DNA of 64,000 nt, taken from Thermoguttaceae bacterium. GTDB lineage: Bacteria > Planctomycetota > Planctomycetia > Pirellulales > Thermoguttaceae. The DNA is taken from the NCBI GenBank assembly GCA_017939795.1, contig JAGBAA010000143.1, forward strand, positions 1 to 64,000, given 5' to 3'. Position 1 is the stretch's first letter; each line of letters opens with the position of its first letter. The translations under genes and the position numbers were made by a program. Below are positions 61,184 through 64,000 of the stretch, one piece after another. The notes under the pieces were generated by a model that was given only the letters and a program-made list of their open reading frames with translations, was not told the DNA's origin and did not search any database.

Positions 61184-62650
61184 TCAGAAATTGAAGTAGC
61201 CGTGCGCATTATGGTAGCTGACGTCCGCGACGAGGCTGCCGAGCAGTTTCTCATCCTTCGGGAGGATCCCTTTCGCGACGTCGTTTCCGATCAGATTGCA
61301 GAGGATCCTGCGGAAGTATTCGTGCCGCGTGTACGAGAGGAACGACCGGCTGTCCGTCAGCATCCCGACGAAACGGCGCAGGAGACCGAGTGCGGAAAGG
61401 ACGTTCATCTGCGTTTCCATGCCGTCTTTCTGATCGAGGAACCACCATCCGGAACCGAACTGGATCTTTCCGGCCGTCACGCCGTCCTGGAAGTTGCCGA
61501 GCATCGTGCCGACGAGGTGATTGTAGATCGGATTCAGATTGTACAGGATGGTTTTCGTCAGTTTGTCTTCACGTTCCAGTGCGTCGAGGTACCGCGACAT
61601 CGCCAGAGCTGCATCGCCGTCCCCGATGGAGTCGAATCCCGTGTCCGGACCAAGCGCAAGGTATTTCCGCGTATTGTTGTTTCGCATCGCGCCGAAGTGG
61701 AACTGCTGCGTCCAGCCGAATTCGTGGTTCATGCGTCCCAGCTCGAACAGAACACGCCACTGGAAGGCGTTGATCTCGTCTTCCGGAAGCTGGAGCGACC
61801 GGTCCGCCAGTGCTTTTTGGAAAATGAGGTTCGCGCCGTCACGGGTGAAGGCGGGCATGAGATTTCCGGAAAGATCCAGCTCGCATTTGGGGAAAAGTCC
61901 GAGACCGTGGTCCGAGAGTCGGCATCCGGCAGCGTTGAAGAAGACGTAACGGTCGTGCAGCGCATCGATCAGCGTGTCGAAATCGCGGATCGTGCGTCCC
62001 GTCACGTTTTCCAGCTGCTCAAGCCACGGGAAAAAGACAGCCGGCCGGTCGATCGCCATCGCTTTGTCCGGACGAAAGGTCGGAAGAACGCGCGGTTTGA
62101 AGATCCCTGACGCATTGTCCTCCGCGACTTTTTTATGGTACTCGAGCGAATCGACCGGATCGTCCGTCGTGCAGACGGTCTCGACGTTCATCTGCTCCAT
62201 GATCCCGCGGGCAGAACATTCCGGCGTCGCGAGCATCGCATTGCAGTCATTCCAGATCGAGTCCGCCGTTGCGGGCGAAAGAAGCCGGTCGCTGATCCCG
62301 AATGGACGGTTCAGCTCAAGATGCGTCCAATGGTAGAGAGGATTCCGCAGTGTGTACGGAACGGTTTCCGCCCATTTGTCGTATTTTTCGCGGTCGGACG
62401 CATCGCCGGTACAGAAACGCTCTGCGACTCCGTTGCTCCGCATCGCGCGCCATTTGTAGTGGTCGCCGTAAAGCCAGATCTGCGCCAGGTTCTCGTAGGT
62501 TTTGTTCTCGGCAACTTCCTGCGGCGGAAGATGGCAGTGGTAGTCGATGATAGGAAGGTCCTTCGCGTACTCATGGTACAGAACGCGCGCTGTTTCCGTT
62601 TCGAGCAGGAAATCTTCGTGAATGAACGGGGTTTTGAGTCTTTCGGTCAT
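61184..62650 (-). CDS. uxaC: Glucuronate (uronate) isomerase
   Basis: 488 residues, normal size. Metal-binding 'DYHCHL' (H38, H40), 'ENLAQIWLYGDHYKWRAMR' block (about 73-91), 'TTDDPVDSLEYH', and the C-terminal 'SYTRHEYFRRILCNLIG' all fit UxaC, an amidohydrolase-like enzyme. It isomerises D-glucuronate to D-fructuronate and D-galacturonate to D-tagaturonate, the first cytosolic step of uronate breakdown. ATG 62650 follows a GGGAG site at a long distance (about 13 bp). No uxuA/uxaB neighbours in the window. Flanked by two secreted hydrolases, suggesting growth on pectin or glucuronoxylan. Confidence 0.96.
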   Translation of the reverse strand: MTERLKTPFIHEDFLLETETARVLYHEYAKDLPIIDYHCHLPPQEVAENKTYENLAQIWLYGDHYKWRAMRSNGVAERFCTGDASDREKYDKWAETVPYTLRNPLYHWTHLELNRPFGISDRLLSPATADSIWNDCNAMLATPECSARGIMEQMNVETVCTTDDPVDSLEYHKKVAEDNASGIFKPRVLPTFRPDKAMAIDRPAVFFPWLEQLENVTGRTIRDFDTLIDALHDRYVFFNAAGCRLSDHGLGLFPKCELDLSGNLMPAFTRDGANLIFQKALADRSLQLPEDEINAFQWRVLFELGRMNHEFGWTQQFHFGAMRNNNTRKYLALGPDTGFDSIGDGDAALAMSRYLDALEREDKLTKTILYNLNPIYNHLVGTMLGNFQDGVTAGKIQFGSGWWFLDQKDGMETQMNVLSALGLLRRFVGMLTDSRSFLSYTRHEYFRRILCNLIGNDVAKGILPKDEKLLGSLVADVSYHNAHGYFNF

Positions 62651-62798
62651 GGTATTGGGTTTCTCCCTTTTTCTTTTGGAGAATCAGTTTCTGGATAAAA
62701 AAGTGAATGGAAAAAGAACGGAAAGTTCCGCGCGGAATGCACACGGATCCCCTTCCGTCTTCTGGATGAGCCAGTTTCACGGCCCGGTTTCGCGCTTT

Positions 62799-63977
62799 TT
62801 ATTTCGCGACACCGATTTTGTAGATACGCAGTGCATTCTGTCCCGGTTTCCCGTCCGCCGGAATGCGCAGCGTGACGGTGTGTTTGCCCGGCGCGAGTTC
62901 ATCGGCAAGGATGACCGTACGCGGATAGTGAAGCCCGCCGCTGTGGCGGTGGCGGATCTGGGCTTTCTGGAAATCACCGCCGTCGATGGAGACTTCCGCG
63001 GCTCCGGAATCCGGACCGGCCAGCACGAAGAGGCTCACGGCACGTCCTTCAAAATCGAACGTGCAGGATGCTCCCGGTTCCTGGGCATGAAGGAATTCCT
63101 GACCGCCAAAGTTCTGGCGGAATCCGCCGCGGATAGCTTTCCAGTCCGGAATGTTGCGGGTGAATCCGTTGAGCGCGACTCCGTCAAAGCTGCGGAAACC
63201 GGCGTTGGAGTAGGAGTATTCGTCGATCATCTCGGGGAGTGCGTGCGGTTTGAGTCCGTCTGCTTTTTTCTTCCATGCGTCGTTCAGAAGTGCCTCGATC
63301 ATGTCCGCGCAAATACGGTTTCCGCGCGGTGCGGGATGGACGCCGCCGAATTCGCCCCACGTGATTTTTTTCGCGTCGATCTGTTCCTGGATCTCCTTCG
63401 CCAGATCAATGACCGAGAGGCCGTACTTTTCCGTCACGAGTGAGTGCGCCTGAATGCTCAGAGCCGAGTCTCCCTGACGGTATTTCGCCATGAGATTTTC
63501 ATTCACGAAAAACGTCACGACGATGTCCACGTTCGGGCAGGCGGTACGAATATGGCGCACGATCCCTTCAAAACCGCGGATGGAGTGCTCGATGGAAAAA
63601 TTGCCGTCCTGATCGTCGTTTACCGCGAATTCCAGGAAGAAAAGATCGACAGGTCCGCGGGAAAGAACGTCAGATTCCAGACGGAATGCCCCAGTGTCCG
63701 AGCAGGTGGAAGCGATGCCCGCTGCGATGAAATCGAATTCCGTGTTCGGAAACTTCTTCTGAAGGTACTCGCAGACCATGGGGCGGTAGCCGTCCATTTC
63801 TGTGATGGAACCGCCAAGGAACGCGACGCGCCCTTTACCCGTCGATTCAAACGTGAACTGCGAGTTGGTGTACGAGCCGCGCACGATCGTGTTTTTCGCG
63901 GACTGCGCCTCTGCGCCCGTCACGCAAAAAAAAGCCGTCAAAATCAGAAAAAAGGCAAAGAAACGGAACATTTTCAT
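62799..63977 (-). CDS. Secreted SGNH/GDSL hydrolase
   Basis: 392 residues. Signal peptide 1-24 ('GAEAQ'). Block I 'FLGGSITE' with nucleophile Ser57, block II Gly in 'AAGIAST', block III Asn in 'FAVNDDQ' and block V His in 'GGVHPAPRG'; the usual Asp two residues before that His is replaced by Gly, so the triad acid may come from elsewhere. The C-terminal 150 residues look like a beta-sandwich carbohydrate-binding domain. Likely a carbohydrate deacetylase. ATG 63977 has a GGAG site; the upstream region runs off the window. Confidence 0.88.
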   Translation of the reverse strand: MKMFRFFAFFLILTAFFCVTGAEAQSAKNTIVRGSYTNSQFTFESTGKGRVAFLGGSITEMDGYRPMVCEYLQKKFPNTEFDFIAAGIASTCSDTGAFRLESDVLSRGPVDLFFLEFAVNDDQDGNFSIEHSIRGFEGIVRHIRTACPNVDIVVTFFVNENLMAKYRQGDSALSIQAHSLVTEKYGLSVIDLAKEIQEQIDAKKITWGEFGGVHPAPRGNRICADMIEALLNDAWKKKADGLKPHALPEMIDEYSYSNAGFRSFDGVALNGFTRNIPDWKAIRGGFRQNFGGQEFLHAQEPGASCTFDFEGRAVSLFVLAGPDSGAAEVSIDGGDFQKAQIRHRHSGGLHYPRTVILADELAPGKHTVTLRIPADGKPGQNALRIYKIGVAK

Positions 63978-64000
63978 GATTTTCTCCTGAATGGATCGGG

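Noticed and set aside
1-64000. tRNA or rRNA genes and transposases
   Set aside because: No tRNA T-loop/acceptor pattern, rRNA core sequence or transposase motif was found on reading both strands; a tRNAscan run could still reveal one I missed.

Overview
The window looks like a chromosome segment of a Planctomycetota bacterium, probably a polysaccharide-degrading, host- or gut-associated Pirellulales/Thermoguttaceae-type lineage. The taxonomic call is inferred from gene families, not from an rRNA. The main evidence is two DUF1559 prepilin-like proteins with a GFTLIELL N-terminus, a TIGR03790 protein, many large secreted proteins of unknown function, a secreted protein ending in a 'VVSADRRYVRI' domain typical of planctomycetes, several uncommon glycoside hydrolases (DUF4091, GH71/99-like, GH84-like, DUF6259), a Tat-exported Gfo/Idh/MocA protein, and lpxK (outer membrane lipid A). 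No rRNA, tRNA, CRISPR array, transposase or phage gene was seen.

Layout. 1-4058 (+): end of a secreted TPR/DUF2135-like protein, a YfcE-type phosphodiesterase, infC and a GT2 glycosyltransferase. 4425-7253 (-): DUF4405 membrane protein and two DUF1559 pseudopilin-like proteins, preceded by a long leader, a good promoter and two 18-bp palindromes. 7971-11456 (-): RluA-type pseudouridine synthase, a Hanks-type Ser/Thr kinase, and pheA with what appears to be a classical attenuation leader. 11906-13240 (+): HD-domain phosphohydrolase. 13483-17074 (-): three-gene operon of secreted/membrane proteins. 17815-18813 (+): TspO with a long hydrophilic extension. 18993-27527 (-): secreted TPR protein, then three secreted glycan-active enzymes. 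27841-33686 (+): tadA, an MBL-fold hydrolase, an orphan HlyD-like adaptor, and a UDP-sugar pyrophosphorylase coupled to a GT4. 33905-35023 (-): membrane-anchored unknown. 35718-38084 (+): GT39-like transferase and purE. About 1.9 kb follows without a confident gene, then a FliA-type sigma factor (40080-40865). 41063-43216 (-): superoxide reductase with a Cys-rich tail, then lpxK. 43549-49310 (+): Na+/solute symporter and a giant DUF6259 protein; the lpxK-symporter-DUF6259 block is flanked by an inverted pair of about 230-260-bp repeat elements. 49744-53216 (-): secreted unknown and a thioredoxin-trypsin fusion. 54303-55613 (+): Gfo/Idh/MocA protein. 56122-56373 (-) RHH regulator and 56699-59742 (+) lipoprotein plus TIGR03790. 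59886-63977 (-): esterase-like hydrolase, uxaC and an SGNH hydrolase.

Functionally the window mixes core genes (infC, tadA, purE, pheA, lpxK) with two or three carbohydrate loci: 20913-27527, 43549-49310, and 59886-63977, where uxaC plus two secreted hydrolases points to uronate-containing, possibly acylated, glycans. Many upstream regions carry TTGAC/TTGC-like -35 boxes 16-17 bp from TAAAAT/TATAAT -10 boxes, and strong GGAGG-type ribosome binding sites, so starts and transcription units are fairly clear.

The most interesting observation is upstream of pheA. A promoter on the minus strand is followed by a 24-codon leader ORF with four Phe and three Tyr codons in twelve residues. Its stop codon sits inside the 5' arm of a long hairpin, and a competing hairpin ends in a U-run. 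This is the architecture of ribosome-mediated transcription attenuation. Other notable items are four families of dispersed intergenic repeats, a paired palindromic operator 108 bp apart, and the gene-free, possibly eroded region upstream of the sigma factor.
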